From assembly GCF_030273125.1 (NCBI RefSeq), contig NC_081527.1, positions 21,635,809 through 21,699,808 of the forward strand: a stretch of DNA of 64,000 bases, in the 5' to 3' direction. The translations under genes and the position numbers were made by a program. Positions 11,784-24,237 of the stretch are shown here, one piece after another. The number at the start of each line of letters is the position of its first letter. Positions within the stretch are counted from its first letter, which is position 1. Below the pieces are notes generated by a model that ran no database searches, was not told the origin of the DNA, and saw only the letters and a program-made list of their open reading frames with translations. The stretch is from Centropristis striata. Its lineage: Eukaryota > Chordata > Actinopteri > Perciformes > Serranidae.

Positions 11784-14700
11784 TCACCAGTAGAAGGAGC
11801 GGGACAGGAAGTTGGCGGCGGCTCCCACCCAGCTGCTCCCGTCCTGGCCCGACCCCACCCGGCTCACCGCTTTGTCGGGCTCCTGAGACGGACTCTCGTC
11901 TTCCGGCAGGTAGTCTGGCAGGTCCAGGTTCGCCTCCACCGCCGAGCCATCCTCAGCCAGCGGGATCAACACCTGGAGACAAAAACGTTTACTGGACCTT
12001 CAGGAGGTAACTGATACTGAGAATGATGCTGACGGAGTCCCACAGGGTCGCGTGTTGGGTCCTCTGATTTTTCAACGTCTATCACCGTCACATGCAGATT
12101 ATTGTTCTAGCTAATTATAAAGACGTCACAATGAATCCTGCAGAAGAGTTCACAGTTTACCAGAGCAATCTTTAAAAACCCTTAGATCCTCGAACCTGTG
12201 AACCTGTGGAGTGAAAACTACAGACTGACCTCGTCTCCATTCTCTCCTTTGACCACCTGCTGAGCCTTCATCACCTGAGTGGACGCGATCGCAGACGCCA
12301 GCGCCTGAAAAAGATAATTTACACATTAATCTGATGTTGGGTTGCATCCACAGATAAATGAACTACAAAGTGCTCTGAAAAAAGACGTGTCGCTTCAAGT
12401 TACCAGGGCAACAGGATATTTTGGTCTATTTTGTCTTTACGGAGTAAAGAATTCCAGGTCCAGGAAATTTAATAAAATTAAATTGTAATTAAAGATGAAA
12501 ACCTTTTTATATCTTAATAAAGTAGGTTCACCCTCTGAACCAATTTTTACTTTTACTCAATTTAAACATGTTTTTTTCAAAAACATCGCCAATAATCCAG
12601 CGATTATCGTATAGAGAAACTGTAAAAACAGATTTTATTGTTGACATTTGAACTTTCTGACAGACGTGAACAGATCATCGGCTATGAAGTTTCTATTTCC
12701 GTTCCAACCAAAACAAAGCTTAAAATTGTGATACTTCTTTATGCAAAAAATTGCAGTGAAATTCAAGGCCACAGAGAGGAAAATGTAGAAGGAAGCTGGT
12801 TGTTGGGATTCAGAGGGTTAACTAATACTCTTTTCCTTTTGCCCAATTCAGATCTTTATGACATCATCTCTTTTACCTCCAACTGGTGATCAGCTGTTCT
12901 GTGTCTCACCTCGGCCTTTAGGTCGGAGCGGATCCGGACGATGCATCTCTTGACGGTCATCTGGAAGGTGAAGCTGATGACTCCTCTGATCTTCAGCAGA
13001 GCCTCCTCACACAGACTCCTCCGGCTCTGACACACAGCAGCTAACTGTTAGTCCTCAACAGAAACCTGGAACTTTCACAATGATTAATGAATGAATGAAA
13101 GACTTAATGAAGAGATCACCGAGTCGTCCAGCCCGTCGATGTGCAGAATGACGGTCTTGGCCCTCTTGTTGCTGGATCCCAGGAAGAACTGGGCTTTGCG
13201 GCGGCTGCTGACGGCCTCCTCCGCCGGCTCCGAGTCGGCGTCGCCGGACGCCTGCAGGAGCTCGTAGATCTCCGACGCCAGCAGCTTCGTCTCCCCGGGA
13301 GTCGTGGATCTGATGAAAGTGGAGGAAATGTTTGATTCAGAGCTGGAAGCCCTGAAGAATTCTCATGAGGAAAGCCAGATGGAAACATGGCTTCAGGTGT
13401 TTTTGTCTTTTTTATAAAAAGAGTTAATACTCTAAAAAGGAGATGGAAACTTTTATTTTCTTTTTCTTTTTCTGAATAAGTTCATGGAAACTCACTAATT
13501 CACATTTTCTTTAATGACACATTTCAAAATAACACGGCTAATATTAGGTCCTGATCAGATAGAGTGTGTTGCAGTTTGAATGAAGAATCAGAGAGCTGTG
13601 TGGGTTCATGAGGAACCTCCAGGACCTCCTCCTGCTCCAGGAGCTGCACAGGAGGACCACATGATCTCAGCGCTGACACTGTCCTCAGGGAGACGACATC
13701 TACCAACAACATCTAGTGAGCAACTTTATTTTTCTGCTTCCACACGAGTCAAACATGGAGAAGTGATGAATTACAGACTGTGTTGAACCTTATCTGTGTT
13801 CTGAGTTTTATCTGCAGGTCAAACTAACAATGAGTCGACCTTTCCGCCAGAAAACTCATGAAACAGAACAACAACACAGTGAAACTGACTTCAGGAAAAA
13901 ACTGATGATTCATTAGTTCCTGGTTTCTCAGAGTCTCTGGAGCCCTGAGATCAGACCTTTCCTGAGAAACAGAACTGTTTGTTCCATAACGTGACGTCTG
14001 AGAACTCACGAGTCACCATTGGATGTTTTTCTCTGTTTCATATCAAAACAAACTGAATCTCTTTGTTTTGGACAAACATCTGAAGATTAAATCTTGGGCT
14101 GTGGTTCAGGACTACTTTAGAGTCGAGTCCAAAACATTTTTAAATAAAGTTGCAAGTATCGCTGAACGGGCCCGAGCAGAGTGGAGCTGTCGGGGAAGCT
14201 GGCCACGGCAGGTCCATCGGCCATTGAAGGGGCGAGGTAATCAAGAACTCTCTGCTGAGTACACTGACACCTCATGCAAGTCTCTACCACAAACGGTTCA
14301 TTAGTTAGGAAAATGGGGCGTGGCTAATCAAAAAGGGCGGGACTTTATGAAATATTGTTATGTAGAACTGTTCAGTGATGGACCATCATCATGCATGACA
14401 AGTTAGAGGAAAATGTATGTTCAAGTTATAGAGTCTCGTGATTTATGCCAAAATGCCATATTTTGCCGCCATGCCACGCCCACATAGTGTGACGGTCTGC
14501 AAAGCTTTTAATAACTTTTGATGTCAAAAGGCCTTGTGATGGTGCTGAACAAGTCCGAAGTCGATCGGATTATATCTGTAGGAGGAGTTTGTTAAAGTAT
14601 GTGACGAAATGGCGAAATGGAAATGGCGAAAAACGTCTAAAACGCCATTTTCGATCCAAGATGGTCGACTTCCTGTTCATTTTTGGGTATGGGTTCTAGA

Positions 14701-15382
14701 GACTCTTTGGTGTGTCTTCCCATGATACATGTATGTACCAAATTTCGTGTCTCTATGACAAACCTGTTTTAGGTGCTCAATTCTAGGGGGCGCTAGTAGG
14801 TCATTTGCCACGCCCATTTCTGAAACCAATGAAATACGTAAATTTTCAACGGGACTGAATTTTGTCCCAAGTTTGGTGAGTTTTGGAATATGATAAAGCC
14901 CTCAAAAACGCGATTCATTTGCGGTTATGATAATAAACGGACCAATTTCAATAGGGTCCTCGCACTGTTAATGCTCGGGCCCTAAATGTATTTAAAACAA
15001 CCAGATGACTCAATAATAAACTGGTACACAGACTTCAGGGTCAGACTCACTTGTGCACGACGTTCTGCAGACTCAGCATCATCCCCAGCTCGCCCTTCAG
15101 CTTCTCCCGGTTGGCTCGGCACTCTGCCAGGTACCGGATGGCCTGAGACAACAACCAATAACAGTTAGCCCGATACCAGCGGGAGGCGGAGCAAACCCCC
15201 GGCCGGCCCTTCCGTCAGCTCACCAGCAGGGCGGAGTAGACCACCTGAGGGTTGGTGTTGTCCAGGAATAGGATCAGTCCCGGCAGGCAGCCCTGGTCCT
15301 GGACGATGGCCCTGCGGTTCATGGGGTCAGCGGCCAGGTCCCGCAGCTGGTTGACCACGGCCAGGGCGTCCGGCTCCGTCAT
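11784..15382 (-). CDS. armc1: Armadillo repeat-containing protein 1 (ARMC1)
   Basis: Six coding exons, all with GT-AG junctions and matching phases: 15382-15224, 15142-15051, 13309-13120, 13026-12910, 12304-12230 and 11972-11784 (stop TGA at 11784-11786). They give 273 codons; human ARMC1 has 282. The N-terminal part is an armadillo-type helical region (motifs NQLRDLAADP, RRAIVQDQGCLPGLI, LRYLAEC-like). Residues about 130-205 contain the VILHIDGLDD...GVISFTFQM stretch, like a heavy-metal-associated fold without CxxC. The C-terminus ends in NFLSRSFYW, a very conserved ARMC1 signature. An in-frame TGA lies 9 bases upstream of the ATG. ARMC1 is known as a cytosolic/mitochondrial outer-membrane partner that affects mitochondrial distribution. 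Exon 1 is expected to be non-coding, near 17.5 kb. No broken reading frame was seen. Confidence 0.97.
14168..14982. mobile_element. Interspersed TIR repeat in armc1 intron
   Basis: Begins GGGCCCGAGCA (14168-14178) and ends with the inverse TGCTCGGGCCC (14972-14982). It lies in the intron between armc1 exons at 15051 and 13309. The body contains AGGGGGCGCTAG and repeated CACGCCC words but no transposase. It looks like a common teleost non-autonomous repeat. Confidence 0.7.
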
Positions 15383-16217
15383 GGCTGCCGCTCACTCACC
15401 CATAAAACACGACACTGAGGACAACAGACCTGCACTCAGAGACTGAGACTTCACAACTCTACTGAAGCCTCGAAGTAAACTCTACAGAAGATTATTAAAA
15501 ACTGAGAGCTCCGACGGTTTCAGAAACAAAATGATGATTAATATCTGGAAATATCTGGACATTAACCCTCTGGACCCCCACAAGCAGTTTCTTTTACATC
15601 CTCCTCTCTGTGTCCTCGTGTTTCACTGCAACAAATAAAATCTATATAAATCTATAAGTCCTGCAGCTCTGTGGAATCAGCACAATCAGAACAACTCAAA
15701 CATGTCTTAGTGCAGAATACCACAGTTAGAATGACAAAAACCAGAAAAAAATAGTTGAATTTATCTGATAATTTTTTGAAATTTATATGAAATGGTATTC
15801 AGTCATAAATATTCAGAAAAAAACTGTTTTCTCCACATATTGAAGTATTGTCATGTTTCCAGCATCTCCTGTCCTCTCCTCTCTGCTCAGTGTGAGGTAT
15901 AATCAGACATGGAGGAATGTGAACGGGTCCTTTAAGCGTCTGTGAACAGCAGCTGATTATAAATGTACAGATTCCTCTCAGTATTTATGTAAAGTTCCTC
16001 TCAGCTGATCCAGCTGACTGAAGTAAAGACGCCACACTGAACCAGAAACCTGCTGATTCAGTGTTTATCATGATGTGACGGATCACTGACAGACAATCAA
16101 ACCAGACTGAGATACTTTATATTTACTCACTACATCAGAGTTATAATGGACTTTCACTGCAGCTTCACTTCATTTACACACACATTATTACAACTACATG
16201 AATGAACAAGTCAATAA

Positions 16218-16893
16218 TAATAATAATAATATTATTTTGCATGAATACTTTAAGTACATGTGTACATTTTAGATATAATAATAATAATAATAATAATAAT
16301 TATTATTATAGGTTGGTAGATTAGATTAGATTAGATTAACCTCATTACACAGAGTACAGGTACTTGTACAACAAAATTCAGTTTAGCATCTAACCAGAAG
16401 TGCAAAAATGCAGTAAAGTGCATATGTATAGTAATATATACTATTGTAATATAAATAAATTCAATAGGGGTTTGTTTTGCAGCAGATAGCAGTAGGTAGT
16501 GAAAATAGTTTAACTATTATAAATAATGTTGAATAAATACAGTGCTAAACAGATCAGTGCAGATGTTCAAATGTTCAAATATCTGATAAATCATAAATCA
16601 GATTAAAACAGAAGCTGTTAGAGAGTCTGCAGGGTGTGTCAACATCTGGTTCACCTGAACTCTGAAAAACATTAAACACACAAAGCCCAACATTTTAAAT
16701 ATAATAAGTAGGCTTGTTTCTATATTGACTTATAGTTTGATATATAAAAATGGTAAAGCTGTAAATGTTTGATAGGCAGTAAGAACTGGAGAAAAAAACC
16801 CTATATTTCTCAGTGTAATGTTTAAAGTCTATTTTATTTGTTTTGGTTGTAGTTGATTTATTTATGTTATATTTATGCAAGATATAATATACA

Positions 16894-16946
<53 letters not shown>

Positions 16947-17160
16947 TTTTGCACGAGTACTTTTACATTTTGTACTTAAATCACCAAATTTTAACGCTAT
17001 CTTTGGTGACAGTGTGCACATGTTAAATATAATAATAATATCAACAATAATAATAATAATTATCATTATTATTATAATGACGAGTTATCTACCAACCTAT
17101 AATAATAATTATCATTATTATTATTATTATTATTATAGGTTGGTAGATAAATCATATCAG
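16218..17160. repeat. (AAT)n microsatellites and degenerate tandem copies in armc1 intron 1
   Basis: (AAT)n or (ATT)n tracts lie at about 16218-16232, 16278-16310, 16897-16944, 17028-17075 and 17100-17136. Some are oppositely oriented and can fold back. Between them, two or three degenerate copies of a ~110 bp segment share 'AGATTAAA.CAGAAGC', 'TCTGCAGGG.GTGT', 'GGTTCACCT.AACTCTGAAAA' and 'ACACACAAAG.CCAACATTTT': 16596-16700, 17158-17258 and a weaker one at 17310-17400. Confidence 0.75.
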
Positions 17161-17399
17161 ATTAAAGTAGAAGCAGAGACTCTGCAGGGCGTGTGAACAT
17201 GAGGTTCACCTAAACTCTGAAAAACATTATACACACAAAGTCCAACATTTTTAAAATGATGATAACTAATAATTATTATTTAAGTTATAAGTTGGTAGAT
17301 AACCGAACCCGTCGTATTAAACAGAAAGGTTTCCAGTCCGTCTGCAGGTCGTATGAACACGCTGAGGTTCACCTGGATCTCAGAACCACCAGATCTCTA

Positions 17400-17660
17400 C
17401 CTGAGGTCTGGTTCGGACCGGTGGAGGTTCTACCGGTCTTCTACCGGGCGTCGCCCCGCGGCCGGCCGCCTGTCGGAAGCTTGTTCTAGGGTCTCCGTCG
17501 TCGGGCCGCCGCGGGCTAATGCTAACAGCTCACCTGAGTGGGTACCTGCTGCTTGTCCGGTCCGGGTCGGCTGCGGGTCACTGGTCCAACTCTGATCCGG
17601 TTCCAAAGTAAAACTGATGCTGATTTCAGGGACAGTAAATAAACGGCGGCGGCTCTTCCT
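17400..17660 (-). promoter_or_regulatory. GC-rich probable promoter and non-coding exon 1 of armc1
   Basis: This is the most GC- and CpG-rich stretch of the area, embedded in AT-rich DNA. On the minus strand it holds a consensus donor, CACTCAG|GTGAGC, with the exon end at 17534. That would splice a 5' UTR exon to the first coding exon at 15382. No TATA box is evident, as is usual for a housekeeping gene. The transcription start is not determined. Confidence 0.55.
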
Positions 17661-17813
17661 GCTGACAAGCAACCAGCAGAGCCACAGAGCAACAACAAGG
17701 CCTGTGATTGGATGAAGAGCCGCCACCTCATTCTGCTGACCAATGAGAGGCCGTGTTCTAAGACTTAAAGGTCCCCCAACCCTAGCTGATCCGGGATCAG
17801 ATTCACTGGTTCA

Positions 17814-17834
17814 CCAGAGAGAGAGAGAGAGAGA
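17814..17834. repeat. (GA)n microsatellite
   Basis: Short GA dinucleotide run. Confidence 0.8.
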
Positions 17835-18469
17835 CTGACAATTCAAAGTTCTTCTCAGAGGACATGAGAATCATCAGGACAAACAGGCAGGACAACATTC
17901 AAAAGGAAATTTAGAAATCAATAAAAGAAAACGTTAAAATCAGTTAAAGAACTTTTTGCCGGACTTCAACTCACAACGTCATTAATTAATGTCCCAAATG
18001 TAATTAAAAAAAACGGCAACAAGGTGTTTTTATTACAACGAAAGAGACGAGTTGTGATTGACAACTTAATGTCAAAATAAAAAGAAATAAAGTAATAAAT
18101 TATATTTCCTACTGGAGAAAAATACCACTATAAATATATGTTAAAAACAATTAATATGGTGTATTTTTATATTTATTTTAAAATTCACTTGTTCAGTTGA
18201 TATTTTGACGGTGAAGATACTAGACAAATATACCTGGTAAGAGTTTGGCTGTTTGCAGTAAAACTGTAGCCTATAAACTCTGTTACAAGTCAAAGTCATG
18301 CATTGAAATGTAACTTAAGTAATATTACAAAAGTTTGAGCAACAAAATAAACTTAAAGCAGGATTTATTAGATTCTGACTATGAGAAAGTGGGAAAAAAA
18401 CAACTGTATGTCTGAATAATCATGTCTGCAAAAAGGTTATGAAATTGTTTATAATGGCCCGTGTTCCAT

Positions 18470-18482
18470 CCAGCAGAGGGCA
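18470..18482 (+). promoter_or_regulatory. CTCF-like motif
   Basis: CCAGCAGAGGGCA matches the vertebrate CTCF core closely, in forward orientation. It lies between the armc1 promoter and the transposon-rich boundary. Binding is inference from sequence only. Confidence 0.4.
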
Positions 18483-18612
18483 ATAGACTCATCAGCTCAG
18501 GAACTTTTTTGTCTTTTTTTCTCATCTTTATTGGTGAAGATTACATTATACAAATATTGGATTTATGTTGGTTTAGCCAAGATTTTTAAAGAATGTAAGA
18601 AATCAGTAACAG

Positions 18613-18638
<26 letters not shown>

Positions 18639-18643
<5 letters not shown>

Positions 18644-19640
18644 CACACAAAAAGTAAGGCAATTTGTGTTGGGTAGATTATTTTGTTATTGTAACAATGC
18701 TTTTCGGCAATAAATCTTATACTGTTGGAAAGCCTGAAGCCTTTTAAATGGTACCACATGTGTAAGGAACATGCATTTGAGGGATAAGCAGCAGAGCTGA
18801 GTGTGTAGGCTGTGCCCAAGAAAAATGTGCCAAATCTTCTCATTATTTTGCTGTTGCTATTGACTCTTATTTTGAGCTTTTGGTACTCCCAGGTGATGCC
18901 AATCAGGTGCCAATCAGAAACTTGATTGGCAGCACCTGTGAGAATGGGCCCTGCTACAGTATATAGTCAGTACAGTCAGTACAGTTGGTGTCTGTTCCAA
19001 GAATCGGCATGCCACGTTTGACTGATCTGGATAGGGTCTGTGTGATAGGGCAACTTCAAGCTGATGTTCCGCAAAACCAAGTTGCGGCATTATTTGTAGT
19101 GAACCCTAGTATCATCTTCAAAGTGAAGGCCAAGTTCAATATAACGGGGGATGTCAGAGACAGGCCACGAAGTGGGCGTCCCAAGAAGACGTTTTCTCAC
19201 AGTGTCAGCACTTAGGCATCGTAGGCTGACTTCAGCAGATATGCAATCAAGGTTTGCAAGACAATATGGCCGACGGCTCTCTGCTGTGGAGAGGATGGAA
19301 TGGCCTGAGGCTCATGTTCCTTAAATTAATGAATTATTAAATTGTCAATATGTCTTGTTCCTTCAAACTTCAATCATCCAATCCACCAAACACCAAACAA
19401 GAGTCAATGGCAAAGTAGCCTAGGCATTGGCAGAGAAGACTTGACACATTTTTCTTTGGTGCAACCTACACACTCAGCTCTGCTGCTAATCCCACAAACG
19501 GATGTTCCTTACACATGTGGTACCTTTTCAAAGGGGAGGCTTCAGGCTTTCCAACAGTATAAGATTTATTGCCAAAAAGCATTGTTACAACAACAAAATA
19601 ATCTACCAAACACAAATTGCCTTACTTTTTGTGTGTAGTT
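18639..19640 (+). mobile_element. Tc1/mariner element, internally deleted, with ~200 bp TIRs
   Basis: Long inverted ends begin AACTACACACAAAAAG (18639) and finish with the mirror CTTTTTGTGTGTAGTT (19640). They are flanked by TA dinucleotides (18637-18638, 19641-19642), the Tc1/mariner target. The TIRs extend about 190 bp on each side, including a shared 'TTGGAAAGCCTGAAGCC' block, as in the IR/DR class of Tc1 elements. The total length of 1002 bp is too short for a full element. Confidence 0.9.
19009..19320 (+). pseudogene. Tc1-type transposase, N-terminal fragment with frameshift
   Basis: From ATG 19009 the frame reads MPRLTDLDRVCVIGQLQ, then a helix-turn-helix region ending DRPRSGRPKK, the typical bipartite DNA-binding domain start of Tc1 transposases. 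The frame breaks near 19200. A second frame then continues with RLTSADMQSRFARQYGRR-type Tc1 sequence to about 19320. The catalytic DDE domain is deleted, so the element is not autonomous. Confidence 0.85.
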
Positions 19641-19642
19641 TA

Positions 19643-21633
19643 TATATGTATATATATATATATACATATATGCATTTATAATTATACACTCACACAGATT
19701 CAGTAAATATGTTAAATCTGGAGCACAGAATTACACTCTACAGCTTTTTGGTTGAGGGAGTTAGACAGCGTTTTGAAGTAAAGTTCTCATTCAGAAAGCA
19801 GGTTGGGTTTTCAGAACCTTGCATTTATGAATATAAAACTTAGCTAACATTGTAATGAGGTTACATTGATAATATCTTTTGATAATAATTATAATAATAA
19901 ATATTGATAATAAGTATTTTTTCATACATTGTAGATCCAAATAGTACATTTTTAGGCAAACCAATATTATCCCAAATGTTACGACAGATGCCCTGCCATA
20001 GGATTCAAAAAATAGATTGTAAACAGTCTCTGGATGTATATTACAAAAAGTGCAGGTCACATGTGACCCGTGGGATAGGATCCTAAAATAAAAAGGCCAG
20101 GGTTCATCAAGCAATCTTTTGAGATAACCTTTTCAAATGCTTTTTTAACTTCCTCCCATAAAATCTTGATTTTCCCACATTGCCGCAATGAAATAATGTC
20201 TAATGTGTATATAATGTGATATAAGTTTGCATTGTCCATTTATATTGTAATAATCTTAATTTTGAGTGTGAGCTTTACTACAAATATATTTCCAGTCCCC
20301 TGGGGAGATCTCTATCCCCAAATCCTCTCTCCGTCCCATCCCCTTATCATCCCAATGACATTAGCAAATTATACAGTTCAGATATTGCTCCTTTGCTCCA
20401 GCTGGTTTATTTACTTAGAGGGTGTGCTAAACACACTAGACTGGGGGAGGTTTTTTACTGCGAGTCGTTGGGCAAACATCCCATAATAACCTTTCAGCCG
20501 ATCACCTCCTCCTGGCTGAAAAAATCTAACTTGTGAATGGAGAATCACCTGAAAACCAACAAGATCTCCAACCTGAAGACAGAACAGCTCGTCTGTCAGC
20601 ACAAAACCACCGTAGGAGCGTTGGTTCAGAGTTTCTAGAAACAACCATTCATCATCACACATCATGGTAAGGTTCAGTGCTGGAACAAAAAGCTTTGGTT
20701 TTGTTGAATTTGTGCTCCATCAGCACTTCTCTAAGGTTAGGGCCAAACAGTCCCTGGTTTGGCTCTAAAAGACAGTTTAAAGAGGAAATAAATGATGTAA
20801 ATGCTGGAAGTGATGTAGTTAGGAGGACGACGTGACTACTGGAAGTGACATAGTTCAGTAAAAACATGATGAGGAAAGTTCAGAGATGTTTGAATAACAT
20901 GCTGCACTTTGGTAAAACATGGACACCAACACTGATCTGCTGGGAAACAGTTGAGGGTTTTTGTTGTCTTTTATGACTTTGTTTAAGTCATTTTGCACCT
21001 TTTTTGATCATTTTGTGTCTTTTTGTGTCTTTCTTGGTCATTTTACATAATTTTTTTTGGTAATTTTATCTATTTAGTTGGTCTTTCTTGACATTGTTTT
21101 GGTAATTTTGTGTTTTTTTGTGTCTTTATTGGTAATTTTCCGTCCTCTCCATCTCCTGGTGAAAGTCCTGGTTTGTTGGACCTGTCCTCCTCACCGCCCT
21201 CCTTCCCTAACTGACTCTTTGTGCTTTATACTCCCAATTACTACACCACTAGAAGGCGCCACTAACTTCAGAAATGAAAGACTGAGCTGCTGGGAGAAAC
21301 AACCTGTTCGAAAATCTTTAGGGGGAGAAGACTCTGCTCAAAGCACAGTTCGTCATCTCAAAGGACTTTACAGAGAAAACAGAGAGGTCATTCCTCAGAA
21401 AACTGCGGCTATATAACAGCATCAGGATCAAAGTGTAGCCCAGTGGCTAAAGGTTAAAAGGTTAAAACGATTCATTAGCCCACATGCTATTGTGAAATGT
21501 ATCTTTTAATATGTACAAAATTTAATAAGATCAAATAGGAAACTGAAATAGATGTTTTTTGTTTTTTACAAAGTTGAAGATTAAATTTACTATGGTCTTT
21601 GAATGCATCACCTTTCCAGGTTAGGTTGAATGT
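19643..21633. other. Intergenic; one unassigned exon-like frame
   Basis: No gene recognised with confidence. On the minus strand 20665-20541 gives an exon-like open stretch (MMCDDEWLFLETLNQRS...) ending at a donor-like CAG|GTGATT near 20546. I cannot place it in a family. A CTCF-like word, CCACTAGAAGGCGCC, is at 21246-21260. Otherwise the DNA is T-rich and low in complexity near 20,980-21,140. Confidence 0.35.
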
Positions 21634-21758
21634 ACATTAGTGGGGCGGATTAGCTCAATATTTTACACCAATCGTTCACTTTATGATAAAAGCATGAAAT
21701 TTGGTGGATGTGTTGGTGAATATGTTTCAAACAAATCTGGATATTGGGCCTCCTCAAA

Positions 21759-21773
21759 AGCGCCCCCTAGTGG
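21759..21773 (-). promoter_or_regulatory. CTCF-like motif in left arm
   Basis: The minus strand reads CCACTAGGGGGCGCT, an excellent CTCF core match. It forms a divergent pair with the identical word on the plus strand at 24223-24237. Confidence 0.4.
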
Positions 21774-22513
21774 CCGTGGCAGGCATTCGTTATACGAATA
21801 AATCAATAATGAATAAAAACTGCCCTTTTAATAATACCAACTGGTGATGAATTGTATATTGTTGGAAAGCCTGATTAGTCACCTTTACAACGAGGTACAG
21901 CTTGTAAGGATCGTGCATTCATGGAATGAGCAACGGGGCTAAACGTCTGGGTAGCACCCCCCAAAAATGAGCATCCGGGACGGGGGGGTGGGGCGGATTA
22001 GCTGAACAATCGTTCATTTTGTGATAAAAGCATCAAATTTGGTACACTCATTGCTGAATACATGTTTAGTGAATCTGGATATTGGGCCATCGCAAAAAAA
22101 AATTCTGATGGCTGTGGCGGCCATTTTTAAAAATGGCCGCCGGTGGTTACTGGCGTGGAATGCTTTGCCTACCCTACAGCTGCTGTTTCATGTTTTCAGC
22201 ACCACAAATATAATTTAGAGACATGTTAAAGTGACAAAAGCTTTATTACAGTCTAATAGAAAAGAACATTAACTTTGTATAACATTTTATTAGGTCTTGA
22301 TATTCCCATTCACAGGCTACGGCCTCCTCTTTGGCTTGTATTCTTCTTTTGCTCCTTAAAAAGAAAAAATAATTTTCAATATTGTATGACCTGCAACAAT
22401 AAAAATAAAACACATTTAGGCAGAGAAAAAAATCATACATTTTAAAAATTCTACTAGGGTTACTTGTAGCAGGTTACTCTTTCTGGCAAAATCCTTGTAC
22501 TGAGGTGTGTGAC

Positions 22514-23240
22514 TTAGTCAGGCGGCTTAGCCAAATAAAGGGGACACGCCGGACAAGAGCACCACATTTTTTCCACATACTCTCTATCATTATAGGTTTC
22601 AATTTTTAGTAGGAGCCACTTCATCAAGATTGCGGTGATGGCAGCCATATAAAGTCTATGACAAATGCTATATCTTCCAAGCCACTCAGAAGGTCAATCT
22701 TGGTGTCAAAATATACATTTTCTGGGTCCAGGAATCATTTAAAGCTATTGAGAATATCACTAGATGATAATTTGATCAAATAGATATGTTCATTTTCACT
22801 CAGACTGGGCATCTCGCTTCAAGTGCTGCAGCAGGGTATCCTGAGTTGAAACTGTTTGGAATCAATGTTCACGTGTGGATTAGCTGCCATGTACACTGCT
22901 CAAAAAAATCAAGGGTACACTTTCATCTCATGTCAGATCTTGATCAACAAATTATTTACAGTGAGTCATCCAGTGATATTCTCAATAGCTTTAAATTATT
23001 CTTTGACCCAGAAAATGTATATTTTGACACCAAGATTGACCTTCTAAGTGGCTTGGAAGATATATTGGTTCTCATAGACTTATGGCTTATATGGCTGCCA
23101 TCTCCTATCTGCAATCTTGATGAAGTGGCTCCTACCAAAAGTTGAAACCTTTGGTGATAGAGAGCATGTGGAAAAATGTTGGTGCTTTTGTCCGGCGTGT
23201 CCCCTTTCTTCTCAAATCTGGTCCTAAGCCGCCTGACTAA
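22514..23240. mobile_element. Nested foldback element
   Basis: Starts TTAGTCAGGCGGCTTAG (22514-22530) and ends CTAAGCCGCCTGACTAA (23224-23240). The arms of about 250-280 bp are inverted copies (for example the GGTGTCAAAATATACATTTTC block near 22700 and its mirror near 23015). It lies wholly inside the composite at 21639-24347. No coding capacity was seen. Confidence 0.8.
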
Positions 23241-23318
23241 CTCTGATGGAGTTATAAAATACATTTTAAAAAAAAGAAAAAAAGAACCACATGGGCAAAG
23301 AAGACATATGACATATAG

Positions 23319-23350
23319 TGTGTGTGTGTGTGTGTGTGTTCGTGTGTGTG

Positions 23351-23388
<38 letters not shown>
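23319..23388. repeat. (TG)n microsatellite
   Basis: Interrupted GT dinucleotide tract of about 70 bp inside the composite element. It creates long spurious open frames on both strands. Confidence 0.9.
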
Positions 23389-23389
<1 letters not shown>

Positions 23390-24222
23390 AGAGAGATGTC
23401 CACATTCCACAGGACATAATTTAACAGTGTCTTATTAAGCTTTCACACCAAACAGCCACTGATACATGTTCCAAGCTAACTAGCTAGCTTAAGTACCTAT
23501 TTTTGCTATCTTGCTAATTTACTTTTCCGCCAAGGCCCATGATGATTGTTTTTCTCTGTAGCCTTTATGATGTTCATAGCATATTTTATTCATAACAGGT
23601 GAAATAAAATATTTAGACATACCTTGATGGACAGTCCACTGCACTGCTTGTCCCAGGTAGCAAATGCTAGCTAGCTCATTTGCTAGCTAGCTCGATGGCT
23701 AGCCCGATTGTGGTGGGGCAGGAAAAATAACTGAAAGAGTGTCTAACTGGAGATTTGTTAATTTAATATGTGTATTTACACTTTTTAATTTACGTTTGTA
23801 TATTTAGTTTACATTTTTTAAATATTTTAAGAAATAATTTAAATATTTTTTGTAATTTTAACGAAGAAAATGACTGCTATGGCCACTTGGGGGCGAATTT
23901 GCGATGGCCTAATATACAGATTTGTTTGAAACATATCCACCAACACATCCACCAAATTGTGTGCTTCTATCACAAAATAAACAATTCTTGTGATTTATTG
24001 AGCTAATCCGCCCCACAGGGGATGCACATTTTTGGGGGGTGCTACCGACACGTTTAGCCCCGTTGCTCATTCCATGAATGCACGATCCTTACAAGCTGTA
24101 CCTCTTTGTAGAGGTGACTAATCAGGCTTTCCAACAATATAAAATTCATCACCAGTTGGTATTATTAAAAGGGCAGTATTTATTCATTATTGATTTATTC
24201 GTATAACAAATGCCTGCCACGG

Positions 24223-24237
24223 CCACTAGGGGGCGCT
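24223..24237 (+). promoter_or_regulatory. CTCF-like motif in right arm
   Basis: CCACTAGGGGGCGCT on the plus strand, pointing toward the V array. A weaker relative (CCACTTGGGGGCGA) lies at about 23883-23896 in the inner repeated block. Confidence 0.4.

Noticed and set aside
20411..20867. Two adjacent minus-strand open frames as a gene
   Set aside because: Exon-like in places but no conserved motif or matching splice partner recognised; left as an unassigned frame.
22956..23424. Open frames with Thr-His or Val-Cys repeats
   Set aside because: Translations of the (TG)n microsatellite inside the composite element.
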